From an uncultured Saprospiraceae bacterium (GTDB taxonomy: Bacteria; Bacteroidota; Bacteroidia; Chitinophagales; Saprospiraceae): a stretch of DNA of 46,944 nucleotides. A model generated the notes under the pieces. It searched no databases. It was given only the letters and a program-made list of their open reading frames with translations, and was not told where the DNA came from. A program made the translations under genes and the position numbers. Positions 7,237-16,016 of the stretch are shown here, in pieces; position 1 is the stretch's first letter; the number at the start of each line of letters is the position of its first letter. The DNA lies in the NCBI GenBank assembly GCA_938007965.1, contig CALLMH010000049.1:1-46944 (forward strand), written 5' to 3'.

Positions 7237-9645
7237 TCATTTCGAAATATCTTTGCTCGGAACAAATTGCAGTGTCGATGCTTGTCTATCTATAGTTTCA
7301 TGATTCATCAATTGAGGTCTGTAGATACCATCTACGAACATTTCAGCCTGATCATCATAGTGCTTACTCATCGGATTTCCGGATTGTCCAGTAGGATTGA
7401 TACTTTCAGAAGCTTCCACATCAGCAAAATCTACTAGAATCCGCAATGCTGGAGAACTATAAGTTTCGTACACTCCAGAAGAATCAATTGTGTACATCAT
7501 TTTATTCGGCACATCATTTCCAGCAGTTACGGGATATGGTCCCACATTGAAGAACTTATCGAATGGCTTCTTTCTACCAATGGGATGCACGTGTTCTATA
7601 GTATGTACTCTATCCCATGTCCATTGATCAATATCACTTCCCAATTGAGTAGATAGTTCACTTACGGTAGTATTTAAAGCGCTCGCAAGTGATATATTCC
7701 TAGAACTCAAAGTCGCTTTGGGGGAAACATCTTCCCACCACGGACTGTCTTCATTGCTGAGAATATTCATTATAGATCCCTTGTACAGATAAGAGCTTTG
7801 TATCGTTTGGAAATTCTTCATGCCTAATTCATCGGCCATACACAATCTCATACTATGATATACCAGCTTAGTGTATATGACCGGAGCTTTAGCATCTAAT
7901 CTATAACTTCCATCCCATTCATTAAGAAGTTGTGCCGCTTTATATTTCAGAGAAGATTTATCCGATATCGTTTTTAGCAATATATTAGAAATCAACTGTG
8001 CTATTTCTCTATGATCATCAGATACATCATCTAGCTGGATTTTCTTCATTTCTTCTTGTGACCATTTTTCTTTATTATTTAAGTGATCGACAATCCGATT
8101 GTATCTATTGTCCGGGCAGTAATACCCTTGGAAGTAATTGTCACCTACCATACCTGGATCATTATTAGCGGAAGCAACAAACCCAGATTCTGGATTTTCG
8201 AACTGTGGATTTTCGCTGAAGTCATAATAACCTAATAATTCATCTCTGCCGCTTGCTCCATCAAGTATATACTTCGAGAGCGCATGAGGGGCTCGCTTCG
8301 GTATTTTTCCTGATCCCCAATGCGCTATATTACCTTCTATATCACCATATAAGACATTGAGCCCGATAAAATCAATCTTGGAAACTGCAGCTTTGGTTTG
8401 AGTCATATTCTCTGCATTGTTCATCTCATGTAAGGCGGTGAGTGTCGGCGAAGGCTGCTTATGAAAATTCCACCATAGGGATATAGGTTCCTTCTCTACT
8501 TCGGCCAATATAGGAGATACTTTATTGATTATGGGCCCGTGGCGTGATACTTTTCTTGTAAAAGTGACGTCTGTCCCGTTTTTTACTTTAATTACCTCGT
8601 TTTGCAACTCCAGATCCTGCCAGTGATCATCTACCCACACTTGATCTTCATTAGATGGATTGGACCTTTCTCTATACATATCTACCACATCAAAAGGAAA
8701 AATAGTCAGACCGAAACTAATAGATCTATTGTGACCAATTATACCAAACGGTACACCCGCTAGATAATTTCCATAAAACTCAAAACCAGGATAATTGAGG
8801 TGTGCTTCATACCAGACTGATGGTTGTGAGATACCTATATGAGTATCATTGGCGAATATAACTTTACCTGATTTAGATTTCTTAGGTGCGACGACCCAGC
8901 CATTACTTCCTTCCCAGATGGGTAAGCCTACTTGATTAAGGTGATACTCTGTATCATGTGAAAACACATTACTAAGATCCTTAGTCGAATCAGCTACTTC
9001 GATACCATTTAGATAGGACTTATTGAATTCCCAATCCGACAGATACGCATCACCATACGTTCGATATATCTGATCAATAATCGGTTCTTCTTTTATAGCC
9101 AATGTAAATCCTAGCCCCATGTATCCAAGTATGGTATAGATATCAGCCCTAGAAAACTCTTCTTTGGGTATTCCGATAATGTTATATTCTAAAGGTGTTT
9201 TTCCATTATTCACATATTCATTAATACCTTCAAGATAAGCATCTACTTGACGGTGCATTTCTTTACTTCCCGTATTTTTCAAAGCATCCACCGTATAGTC
9301 AGCCATTCGTCTGATCCCTAGTGTTCGGAAATACTTATCCGCATCTACCATGGACTCCCCTAGTATTTCGGACAATCTGCCAGAACTTAGCCTTCTGATC
9401 ATCTCCATCTGAAACAATCTATCCTGTGCATGCACATAACCTAATGCTCTATAACAATCTTCATCATTATCAGCATAAATATGCGGTATCCCATAATTGT
9501 CATATTTTACATTCACCACAGATTCCATTCCTTCAAATGATATTTGACCACTATAATTTGGCGCAGTATTTTTAAGATATATGAAACCAAAAATTAAAGC
9601 AATAATCAATATTCCGATAAGCGTAAGTAGTATCTTTTTAATCAT
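7237..9645 (-). CDS. Penicillin acylase family protein (Ntn hydrolase)
   Basis: The 802-residue protein starts with a membrane anchor or signal (MIKKILLTLIGILIIALIFG). The alpha-chain part (about 35-240) has NYGIPHIYADNDEDCYRALG and HAQDRLFQMEMIRR, which are family hallmarks. Autocatalytic cleavage in this family leaves an N-terminal Ser as nucleophile; here it is Ser247 in EGSNGWVVAPKKSKSGK, followed by NDTHI. The C-terminal part has the conserved HPIGRKKPFDKFFNVGPYPV and a GQSGNPMSKHYDDQ segment. Length and order match periplasmic acylases that hydrolyse amide bonds in beta-lactams, acyl-homoserine lactones or related amides. The real substrate is unknown. It is monocistronic: the downstream neighbour is the small ORF before the caspase and the upstream 408 bp have no gene. 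Confidence 0.93.
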   Translation of the reverse strand: MIKKILLTLIGILIIALIFGFIYLKNTAPNYSGQISFEGMESVVNVKYDNYGIPHIYADNDEDCYRALGYVHAQDRLFQMEMIRRLSSGRLSEILGESMVDADKYFRTLGIRRMADYTVDALKNTGSKEMHRQVDAYLEGINEYVNNGKTPLEYNIIGIPKEEFSRADIYTILGYMGLGFTLAIKEEPIIDQIYRTYGDAYLSDWEFNKSYLNGIEVADSTKDLSNVFSHDTEYHLNQVGLPIWEGSNGWVVAPKKSKSGKVIFANDTHIGISQPSVWYEAHLNYPGFEFYGNYLAGVPFGIIGHNRSISFGLTIFPFDVVDMYRERSNPSNEDQVWVDDHWQDLELQNEVIKVKNGTDVTFTRKVSRHGPIINKVSPILAEVEKEPISLWWNFHKQPSPTLTALHEMNNAENMTQTKAAVSKIDFIGLNVLYGDIEGNIAHWGSGKIPKRAPHALSKYILDGASGRDELLGYYDFSENPQFENPESGFVASANNDPGMVGDNYFQGYYCPDNRYNRIVDHLNNKEKWSQEEMKKIQLDDVSDDHREIAQLISNILLKTISDKSSLKYKAAQLLNEWDGSYRLDAKAPVIYTKLVYHSMRLCMADELGMKNFQTIQSSYLYKGSIMNILSNEDSPWWEDVSPKATLSSRNISLASALNTTVSELSTQLGSDIDQWTWDRVHTIEHVHPIGRKKPFDKFFNVGPYPVTAGNDVPNKMMYTIDSSGVYETYSSPALRILVDFADVEASESINPTGQSGNPMSKHYDDQAEMFVDGIYRPQLMNHETIDRQASTLQFVPSKDISK

Positions 9646-9900
9646 GTCGTATAGTCATATATTCAAAATGGAAGATAGCCTTAAATAAGTTGTTCCTATA
9701 AGAATGTCAATAAAATATAAATCAGATATACTGTAAGCTATTATGTATCTGACTTCATGAGAATAATATACTTAGGGATATTCAGAAGAAGGGTACTTTA
9801 TGAAATCTGGTACTTTATAAAGTTGTCGCAACAAGTTAAAGTGGCCTAATCAGTGTAGTTATTCGGAGACTAATTTTCGTTAAAAACAGAACCCAATTTA

Positions 9901-9974
9901 TCAGAGTGGCTTGCATAGCAAACGCGCGTCACCTTAGTCAGAGTGGCTTGCATAGTAAACGCGCGTCACTTTAG
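9901..9974. repeat. 37-bp tandem repeat, two copies
   Basis: Units at 9901-9937 and 9938-9974 are head to tail and differ at two positions (C/T changes). Each contains TTGCATAGCAAA, a small TTGC/GCAA hairpin, and the GC-rich AACGCGCGTCAC, unlike the surrounding AT-rich DNA. The repeat is in the 408-bp gene-free stretch 9646-10053 between the acylase and nth. A short 'GGTACTTTAT' duplication is present near 9793-9820. No reading frame, promoter or terminator in this stretch could be supported. Confidence 0.8.
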
Positions 9975-10053
9975 CTTGCGAAGGAAGTGAGTATAGAGCT
10001 ATTGAGAAAGGATAGAATCCCGAGAAAAAGAAAACCATCTACTTCCTCTACAT

Positions 10054-10695
10054 CTACTTCCTAAACATCTCTCTCCTACCGTACTTACTACATATCGGAC
10101 ACTTATAAGGATCATGCCCTCTTGCAGGACAGTATTCTCGACCAAAAAATATAATTTGCAGATGAAGATCGTTCCACTTATCTTTTGGGAACAAGCGTTT
10201 ACAATCTTTTTCAGTCTTATCTACATTTTTTCCTGTACTCAGACACCAGCGATATATAAGTCTTTGGATGTGTGTATCCACTGGAAATGCTGGCACTCCA
10301 AAAGCCTGAGCCATAACGACAGATGCTGTCTTATGCCCCACTCCTGGCAATCGCTCCAATGCTTCAAATGATGCAGGAACTTGACCATTATGTTCTTTCA
10401 CTAATATCTCACTAAGATCTCGAATCGCTTTAGATTTTCGCGGAGATAATCCGCAAGGTCTGATGATCGCCTTGATATCATCCTGATCTTGTACCATCAT
10501 ATCGAAGGGATTATCGGCAAGTTTCCATAGGTCAGGAGTTACTATATTTACTCTTTTGTCGGTACATTGAGCGGATAATAATACAGCTACCAATAAAGTA
10601 TATGGATCTTTATGATCTAGTGGTATAGGTATCACTGGATACAACTTCTCTAGAATATTAATAATATCTTCTACTTTTTCTTGTTTTGTTGCCAT
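10054..10695 (-). CDS. nth: Endonuclease III, DNA glycosylase/AP lyase
   Basis: This 213-residue base-excision repair enzyme removes oxidised pyrimidines and nicks the abasic site. The helix-hairpin-helix LERLPGVGHKTASVV carries the catalytic Lys122, and FPVDTH carries the catalytic Asp140. DPYTLLVAVLLSAQCTD is the typical early helix. The C-terminal iron-sulfur loop is abnormal: Cys189, Cys199 and Cys202 are present, but the spacing is C-x9-C-x2-C and there is no fourth Cys before the end, so a normal 4Fe-4S cluster is unlikely. It is the last gene of a four-gene run, starting 10 nt after the acyl-CoA reductase stop. The 12-bp sequence CATCTACTTCCT is duplicated across its stop codon. Confidence 0.95.
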   Translation of the reverse strand: MATKQEKVEDIINILEKLYPVIPIPLDHKDPYTLLVAVLLSAQCTDKRVNIVTPDLWKLADNPFDMMVQDQDDIKAIIRPCGLSPRKSKAIRDLSEILVKEHNGQVPASFEALERLPGVGHKTASVVMAQAFGVPAFPVDTHIQRLIYRWCLSTGKNVDKTEKDCKRLFPKDKWNDLHLQIIFFGREYCPARGHDPYKCPICSKYGRREMFRK

Positions 10696-10705
10696 TGATA
10701 TCTAC

Positions 10706-11725
10706 TTATAAACTTGTCAAAAAATTCATAGTATCAACACCATCCGCATAATCCTTGATTCCTGGTTTCTGAGCTTCGCCAAAAGAAAAAGTTTCGTGGC
10801 GAGACAAATTCAGATGAGTGACAATACATTGAATTTCTTCTTTTCTTTCTTCTAGCTCTGACTCAAGCTCTGAAAGCTTATCATAGAAACTGTAATGCAC
10901 AGTGGCTATTCTAGAGGATATTTGTTCGGATTCTGTGATGATCAGACTGCCGCTCATCAGATACTTGACCTTATTGAGCATCAAAAGTGCATTATTATAA
11001 TCGAAATTATTTCTATATTTATCGTGATTCGCTAGTTCTTTGTAGTGATCGTGTAGTGTGCCTAGCATGAGATCGAAATTATATCCTGATGGCACATATA
11101 TTTTTGATACGTTTCTACAACCAAGACCAAAATAATTGAAAATATCATGACCTAGTGCTATTAGCTCTTCTTCTGATTCTTCACCACTGATTACAGCTAC
11201 AGCATTTCTATTTTTTCTTATGATGTTGGGATATTTGCCGAAGTATTCTTCGAAATAGGTTCTAGAGTTATTGCTTCCAGTAGCGATGATGGCATCGAAC
11301 CCTTTGAGCTTGTCTGTCAATAAGATACGACTCTCAACCTCAGCATCTAGTTCAATCATTCTTCCAACCAATGCTGTCAACAAAATCTCATCCTTTGTCG
11401 ATAATTTTACCATAGCAATATGACCAGCAACAAAGCAACATAATATATCGTGAAAGCCAACAAGCGGAATATTCCCAGCCAAAACTAAACCGATAGACTT
11501 AGATTGCATATCGTCTTCTATCGGATATCCACCGGCCCACTCCAATAATATTTTTTCGTCTAAAAAATGATAAGCTATTGCATTTAGAGCGTTCCAAGAT
11601 GCATCTATGGTGAACCACTTATTAGCATAGTATGCCTGTTGTACAGCGGCAGCCAACCATTCAGGTTTTTCTAATATCTCTTGTCCTATTTTTGACAAGA
11701 TTTCAATTCTACGATCTAAATTCAT
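10706..11725 (-). CDS. Acyl-CoA reductase (LuxC-like, aldehyde-dehydrogenase superfamily)
   Basis: The 339-residue protein matches the LuxC/acyl-CoA reductase family, which reduces activated acyl groups to aldehydes with NADPH. Visible marks are SIGLVLAGNIPLVGFHDILC (cofactor-binding region), IIATGSNNSRTYFEEYFGKYP, and FGLGCRNVSKIYVP with the probable catalytic Cys203. The start was placed at the ATG at 11725, whose A is also the last base of the upstream rluD-like stop codon (TAATG), a classical translational-coupling arrangement. A longer frame to 11767 would read back into that gene. Stand-alone members of this family are known in Bacteroidota; the physiological substrate is unknown. It sits between rRNA-modification and DNA-repair genes, so context does not clarify its role. 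Confidence 0.85.
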   Translation of the reverse strand: MNLDRRIEILSKIGQEILEKPEWLAAAVQQAYYANKWFTIDASWNALNAIAYHFLDEKILLEWAGGYPIEDDMQSKSIGLVLAGNIPLVGFHDILCCFVAGHIAMVKLSTKDEILLTALVGRMIELDAEVESRILLTDKLKGFDAIIATGSNNSRTYFEEYFGKYPNIIRKNRNAVAVISGEESEEELIALGHDIFNYFGLGCRNVSKIYVPSGYNFDLMLGTLHDHYKELANHDKYRNNFDYNNALLMLNKVKYLMSGSLIITESEQISSRIATVHYSFYDKLSELESELEERKEEIQCIVTHLNLSRHETFSFGEAQKPGIKDYADGVDTMNFLTSL

Positions 11726-12789
11726 TATTGTTTTAATTCTTTCCTTGTCGCGGTATATCCTCTCCACTTCTCCAGTGCAAGACTAAAGTCCTCTGGTAGA
11801 GGGCATTCGAAATGCATTCTTTCTTTAGTAATAGGATGCTCAAAACCCAATGAAGCTGCATGCAATGCTTGCCTCGGCAGAAGGTCAAAAGTATTCTCTA
11901 CAAATCTTTTGTAGTTTGTAAATACGGTTCCCTTCAATATCTTGTCTCCTCCATACCTTGCATCATTGAATAGCGTATGTCCGATCGACTTCATGTGTAC
12001 ACGGATCTGATGTGTGCGACCTGTCTCGAGTTTACATTTCACCAAAGTTACATAATAAAGATCTTCCAAAATCTCATAATGTGTGGTAGCATCTTTGCCT
12101 ATATCATCTTCGTCATCATAGACGAACATTTGCATTCTATTAGTAGGGTGACGAGCTATCTTACCATGTATAGTCCCTTTCTGTTCTTCAACATTGCCCC
12201 ATACCATGGCGATATATTCTCTATCGATTGAGTGATCATAGAATTGTTTGCTCAATCCCGTAATAGCTTCTTCGGTCTTCGCGATTACCAGTAGTCCGCT
12301 TGTGTCCTTATCTATTCGGTGGACTAGACCTGGTCTATCTGGTTGATTACCTTTCATCACAGGTAGATCTTTGGAATTGAAATAATGGACCAATCCGTTG
12401 ACCAATGTACCTGACCAGTTGCCCACGCCAGGATGAACTACAAGTCCCGCTTGCTTATTGATCACCATGATATCGTCATCTTCGTACACTATATCTAGCG
12501 GAATCTCCTGAGGGATCAATCCAGTACCACCAAGAGGAGCATGCTCCATCATGACCCGGATTTCGTCAAGCGGCCTTACTTTGTAATTGGGTTTGATTAC
12601 TTCACCATTTACCCTTATCAGACCGGTACGACATGCATTTTGCAATCGATTTCGGGTTTGATTTTCCATTCTGTTCATCAGGTATTTATCGATACGCTCT
12701 ACCTTCTGACCTTTATCTACTACGATATGCATCAGTTCATGGAATGATTCCAATTCTTCATCTGACACTATCTTTTCTTCTTTTGACAT
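11725..12789 (-). CDS. RluD-family 23S rRNA pseudouridine synthase
   Basis: This 354-residue RNA-modifying enzyme has an N-terminal S4 RNA-binding domain at about residues 31-80 (VERIDKYLM, NACRTGLIRVNGEVIKPNYKV) followed by the catalytic domain. HRIDKDTSGLLVIAKT holds the catalytic Asp160. GRTHQIRVHMKSIGHTLFNDARYGG and RQALHAASLGFEHP are typical of the RluA/C/D group. The domain order fits RluD, which makes pseudouridines in helix 69 of 23S rRNA, although paralogue assignment within RluA/C/D is uncertain. It starts 5 nt after the ribBA-like stop and overlaps the acyl-CoA reductase start by one base, so it is in an operon. Confidence 0.93.
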   Translation of the reverse strand: MSKEEKIVSDEELESFHELMHIVVDKGQKVERIDKYLMNRMENQTRNRLQNACRTGLIRVNGEVIKPNYKVRPLDEIRVMMEHAPLGGTGLIPQEIPLDIVYEDDDIMVINKQAGLVVHPGVGNWSGTLVNGLVHYFNSKDLPVMKGNQPDRPGLVHRIDKDTSGLLVIAKTEEAITGLSKQFYDHSIDREYIAMVWGNVEEQKGTIHGKIARHPTNRMQMFVYDDEDDIGKDATTHYEILEDLYYVTLVKCKLETGRTHQIRVHMKSIGHTLFNDARYGGDKILKGTVFTNYKRFVENTFDLLPRQALHAASLGFEHPITKERMHFECPLPEDFSLALEKWRGYTATRKELKQ

Positions 12790-12794
12790 CTTGT

Positions 12795-13931
12795 TTACTT
12801 CAGTTCTATTTGATCTACTATTTCTAGACCATATCCTATTAGCCCTATCCTCTTCTTATCATGACTTGAGATTAAGTTGATCTTACCGACATTAAGATCT
12901 CTCAATATCTGTGCACCTATACCGAAATCTCTTTGTTCTGAACTTGTCACGGGATCATTATTTGGATCCTCATCTATTGATTTCAGTTTTTGGATGATCT
13001 GATCCCCTTTTTCTCCGTGTCTCATATATAGAAATACTCCACTCTCTTCTTTGGACAATATCTTCATCGCTTTGTCTAGCTTATCCGCATATCCATCAAA
13101 TAGTAGACCGATCACATCCCCTGTTTCTGTATTGGAGTGGACTCTTACCGCAGTAGGTATTTCAGGCGTAATATTGCCCTTATATATTGCGAGATGTACA
13201 TCATCAGTCGTATTTTGCTTGTAAGCCGCTACTTTGAACTTTCCATACATTTCACTATTGATATCCGTTTCTACTTCTTTGGATATTATACGTTCTGTAC
13301 GCATTCTATACTCTACAAGATCTTTGATAGAGATCAATTTCAGAGCTAGCTTATCAGCCAATACTCTCAACTGTGGTAATCTAGCCATCGTACCATCTTC
13401 GTTTAATATCTCTACGAGGACACCAGCTGGATAGAAACCCGCTAATTTGGCCAGATCAATTGCCGCTTCCGTATGACCTGTTCTTCGGAGTACTCCACCA
13501 GATTTAGCAATCAGAGGGAAGATGTGTCCCGGTCGAGCGAAATCTTCCGCTTTTATCTTGGGATCTACCATAGCTTTGATTCCTGTAGCCCGATCATAAG
13601 ATGAGATACCAGTGCTGCAGCCTTGACCAATCAGATCTACAGAAACGGTAAAAGCTGTCTCATGCAGTGCTGTGTTGGATTTTACCATAAGTTCTAAACC
13701 CAGCTCTCTTGCCCTATCAGCTTCTATCGGTGTACAGATCAACCCTCTTCCATGTGTGGCCATGAAATTGATCATATCAGGATTGATACATTCGGCGGCG
13801 CATATGAAATCCCCTTCATTCTCTCTATCCTCGTCATCGACGACTATGATTATCTCACCATTCTTGATGGCTTGTATCGCATCTTCTATCTTGTCTAATT
13901 GAATATTATTATTGTCTACTGTGGTAACCAT
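12795..13931 (-). CDS. ribB: 3,4-dihydroxy-2-butanone 4-phosphate synthase with degenerate GTP cyclohydrolase II domain
   Basis: Residues 1-210 form an intact RibB domain: VDDEDRENEGDF (acidic metal/substrate loop), ATHGRGLICTP, STGISSYDRATGI and RTGHTEAAIDLAKLAG. It makes the four-carbon unit of riboflavin from ribulose 5-phosphate. Residues about 220-378 have the length and general fold of RibA, but the catalytic features are gone. Where RibA has RVHSECLTGD followed by zinc Cys residues, this protein reads RVHSNTETGD (263-272) and contains no zinc Cys triad, and the GRGIGL loop is replaced by MRHGEKGDQ. So GTP cyclohydrolase II activity is not expected and another RibA should exist elsewhere. 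It is the first gene of the ribB/rluD/reductase/nth run and has its own upstream -7 element. Confidence 0.92.
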   Translation of the reverse strand: MVTTVDNNNIQLDKIEDAIQAIKNGEIIIVVDDEDRENEGDFICAAECINPDMINFMATHGRGLICTPIEADRARELGLELMVKSNTALHETAFTVSVDLIGQGCSTGISSYDRATGIKAMVDPKIKAEDFARPGHIFPLIAKSGGVLRRTGHTEAAIDLAKLAGFYPAGVLVEILNEDGTMARLPQLRVLADKLALKLISIKDLVEYRMRTERIISKEVETDINSEMYGKFKVAAYKQNTTDDVHLAIYKGNITPEIPTAVRVHSNTETGDVIGLLFDGYADKLDKAMKILSKEESGVFLYMRHGEKGDQIIQKLKSIDEDPNNDPVTSSEQRDFGIGAQILRDLNVGKINLISSHDKKRIGLIGYGLEIVDQIELK

Positions 13932-13956
13932 ATATGATTTTTATACTCTTTTATGT

Positions 13957-13964
13957 CAAATATA
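13957..13964 (-). promoter_or_regulatory. Putative -7 promoter element for the ribB-like operon
   Basis: On the minus strand these bases read TATATTTG, matching the Bacteroidota -7 consensus TAnnTTTG, 26 nt before the ribB-like start codon. No convincing TTG -33 element was found at the expected distance. The 16-bp near-palindrome at 13984-13999 (ATTC..GAAT) lies just upstream, between the glycosyltransferase stop and this element. Confidence 0.4.
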
Positions 13965-14004
13965 TTTTATTGTAAAATAGCTCATTCCCTATAGAGAATA
14001 GCTA

Positions 14005-15150
14005 CTACCCTTTCATCATTATTTGCATCAGCTTTTCTACACTATTCTCCCAGCCGTATGTATGCCGCACAAAAGTAAGAGCATTTCTTCGGATACTCTT
14101 ATATAATTCAGGATCATTCAATAAAGAATTAATAGCTTCCGCAAATTCCTCTTGGTTATCCGCGATTAGGATTTCTTTTCCGCTTTCAGCGCCAATTGCA
14201 TTATTCACTGAGGCGCTAGTCACACAAGGCACTCCCATAGCCATAGCTTCTAGTATTTTATTTTGCTGTCCCGTTCCTAACCATAATGGAGCTACAAAAA
14301 CCCCTGATTCTGCATATGCTATCCGCACGTCGTCCATCCAACCTGTAACAGTAACGGATGCGGAGGCAAGTTGTTTTACTCGTCTATCAGGTCTTGCACC
14401 AGCTAGTATGACTTTGATTTTCGGATCGAGCAACGGAAGAATTTTTCTTACCAAATATTCGCAGGCGTCTATATTCGGAGGATAACCCATATTACCTACG
14501 AAGCCGAGATCATACTTCTTAACAGCTTTTCTAGGAGAAAAAAAATCAGTGTCGATTCCATTGGGTACAATATGGATGTCTTTATCTGTCAATTGACGGG
14601 CATCTTGTTCACTTATAATAGTATGATGATCAAAAGAATGATATATTTCTTCTTCGTACAGCTTTAATCTTCTTGCTTCTTTTTTAAACACAGAAGCATA
14701 CACTCCACTTACGACTTCCGCCCTACGCTCCATTCCTACCCCTAGCGCATCCATGTAATCTAGTGTCTTCGGATATGGGAGATTACGGGCATACTCTGAC
14801 ATCCTCGTCAATTGGCAATATATATGATCGGGTCCAAAAGATTTGGCGATTGATGCAATTTCCCGATCTATCTTAGCATCATAGTAGTAAGCTACTTGGA
14901 ACGGTGTATCTGTAAATGTGGACTTGAGTAACGAGATTGTACGTCTTATTTTGGAAATTTTCAACACTTTCACATCTTGGACATGAGTTTTTACGATCTC
15001 TATATGATTAGGAGATACGTCTTCGTCTGTAAGTGCTATCAGGAGAACCTCATGCTGCAGACCCAAGTATCGCAATTGATGAAATATCCGAAGCTTATCC
15101 CCTTTTTCAAGAGGATAGGGAAATCTTGGACACAACACTAATATCTTCAA
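14005..15150 (-). CDS. Glycosyltransferase, GT4-like (TIGR03087-type)
   Basis: The protein is about 381 residues from the TTG at 15150, giving the canonical start LKILVLCPRFPYPLEKGDKLR. A longer frame to a TTG at 15177 exists, but that codon lies inside a TAnnTTTG promoter element, so the shorter start is preferred. The N-terminal half has the KGDKLR motif of the TIGR03087 glycosyltransferase group. The C-terminal half has the GT-B donor site: YDLGFVGNMGYPPNIDA, VILAGARPDRR, VTGWMDDVR, and the E-x7-E-like region GTGQQNKILEAMAMGVPCV. Members build exopolysaccharide or lipopolysaccharide, but no other polysaccharide gene is adjacent. It is transcribed separately from the gene ahead, which ends at 15293. 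Confidence 0.87.
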   Translation of the reverse strand: MKILVLCPRFPYPLEKGDKLRIFHQLRYLGLQHEVLLIALTDEDVSPNHIEIVKTHVQDVKVLKISKIRRTISLLKSTFTDTPFQVAYYYDAKIDREIASIAKSFGPDHIYCQLTRMSEYARNLPYPKTLDYMDALGVGMERRAEVVSGVYASVFKKEARRLKLYEEEIYHSFDHHTIISEQDARQLTDKDIHIVPNGIDTDFFSPRKAVKKYDLGFVGNMGYPPNIDACEYLVRKILPLLDPKIKVILAGARPDRRVKQLASASVTVTGWMDDVRIAYAESGVFVAPLWLGTGQQNKILEAMAMGVPCVTSASVNNAIGAESGKEILIADNQEEFAEAINSLLNDPELYKSIRRNALTFVRHTYGWENSVEKLMQIMMKG

Positions 15151-15174
15151 TGTAGACTTAATTTTTACGAAGGA

Positions 15175-15182
15175 CAAAGGTA
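15175..15182 (-). promoter_or_regulatory. Putative -7 promoter element for the glycosyltransferase
   Basis: The minus strand reads TACCTTTG, a full match to TAnnTTTG. It ends 24 nt before the preferred TTG start at 15150 and would place the transcription start downstream of the alternative TTG at 15177, which is why the shorter protein was chosen. No TTG -33 box is evident upstream. Confidence 0.45.
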
Positions 15183-15292
15183 CATTCGAATTACTGAATT
15201 ATTAAATATTATGAAGCTATGTTAAATTATGTGGATGAATTGGAGAGGACGAAGAACAGATTATGAGATATATCTTTGAATGATAATTTGAA

Positions 15293-16015
15293 TTAGGCCG
15301 GATCGTGTAGGTAAGAATAGAGACGAAACGGGAGATATGCAATAGAAAAGAAAATCAGCAATGCAATCTCAAGGCTGACAATATACCAAGGCCACGGCCC
15401 CAAGATATCATATATAGTACCAGGTGGTGGTTTTGCTACCAGATACATATAATTAGCATCTAATGATATATTAATCATATAAATAATTGCAGCGACAATA
15501 TTCATAGCCAATGCTGACCTTACGATATCTCTAAACGTATATCTGAATCCGAGAACGTAGAAAGAATAGATCGCCATAATAGGTAATCCCGTATGTATCG
15601 CCCAGTATCTGATCCATTCATAATGGGGAAAAGTATTCAATAAAGTGGGTGTGATATTAGCTTGTATAGTACCCGCCATAATCCAAAAAAAAATCACGGA
15701 AAGAAGGGTTCTAGATTTTCTCCATAGCGCAATGATCATAATCAATGGGATAATATTACATAACTCTAAAGGCAGATCCGTTGCAGAATCAAAATTACCT
15801 AAATATATCCTGATACAAGTCTTGAATAATTGAACTGCGTAAAGCACTGAAGTAAATATAATTGCATTTTTCCATTGTGCTTGCTCGCTCCATCTATACT
15901 TTCCCATATAGAGAAACCAAATGCCAAATAATAGTACGACTGATACGCCCCAAAAATGTTCTTGAGAATAAGCTACAAAATCTGTATTATCAGTATAGAA
16001 GCCAGAAAAATTCAA
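15293..16015 (-). CDS. YwaF-like integral membrane protein (TIGR02206)
   Basis: The 240-residue protein has about six or seven membrane helices, including WGVSVVLLFGIWFLYMG, LLSVIFFWIMAG and WYIVSLEIALLIFFSIAYL. LPLELCNIIPLIMI and the HYEWIRYWAIHTGLP segment are typical of the TIGR02206/YwaF family of unknown function. The start is a TTG at 16015, one base after the gldC stop. No ATG occurs before residue 37, which would remove the first helix. GGAG lies six bases upstream of the TTG, inside the end of gldC, giving a rare recognisable ribosome-binding site for this genome. Tight coupling to gldC implies co-translation; a role in gliding is not established. Confidence 0.82.
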   Translation of the reverse strand: MNFSGFYTDNTDFVAYSQEHFWGVSVVLLFGIWFLYMGKYRWSEQAQWKNAIIFTSVLYAVQLFKTCIRIYLGNFDSATDLPLELCNIIPLIMIIALWRKSRTLLSVIFFWIMAGTIQANITPTLLNTFPHYEWIRYWAIHTGLPIMAIYSFYVLGFRYTFRDIVRSALAMNIVAAIIYMINISLDANYMYLVAKPPPGTIYDILGPWPWYIVSLEIALLIFFSIAYLPFRLYSYLHDPA

Positions 16016-16016
16016 T

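Noticed and set aside
13984-13999. Near-palindrome ATTCCCTATAGAGAAT as a terminator
   Set aside because: One mismatch in a short symmetrical sequence, no loop and no T run; only noted as context.
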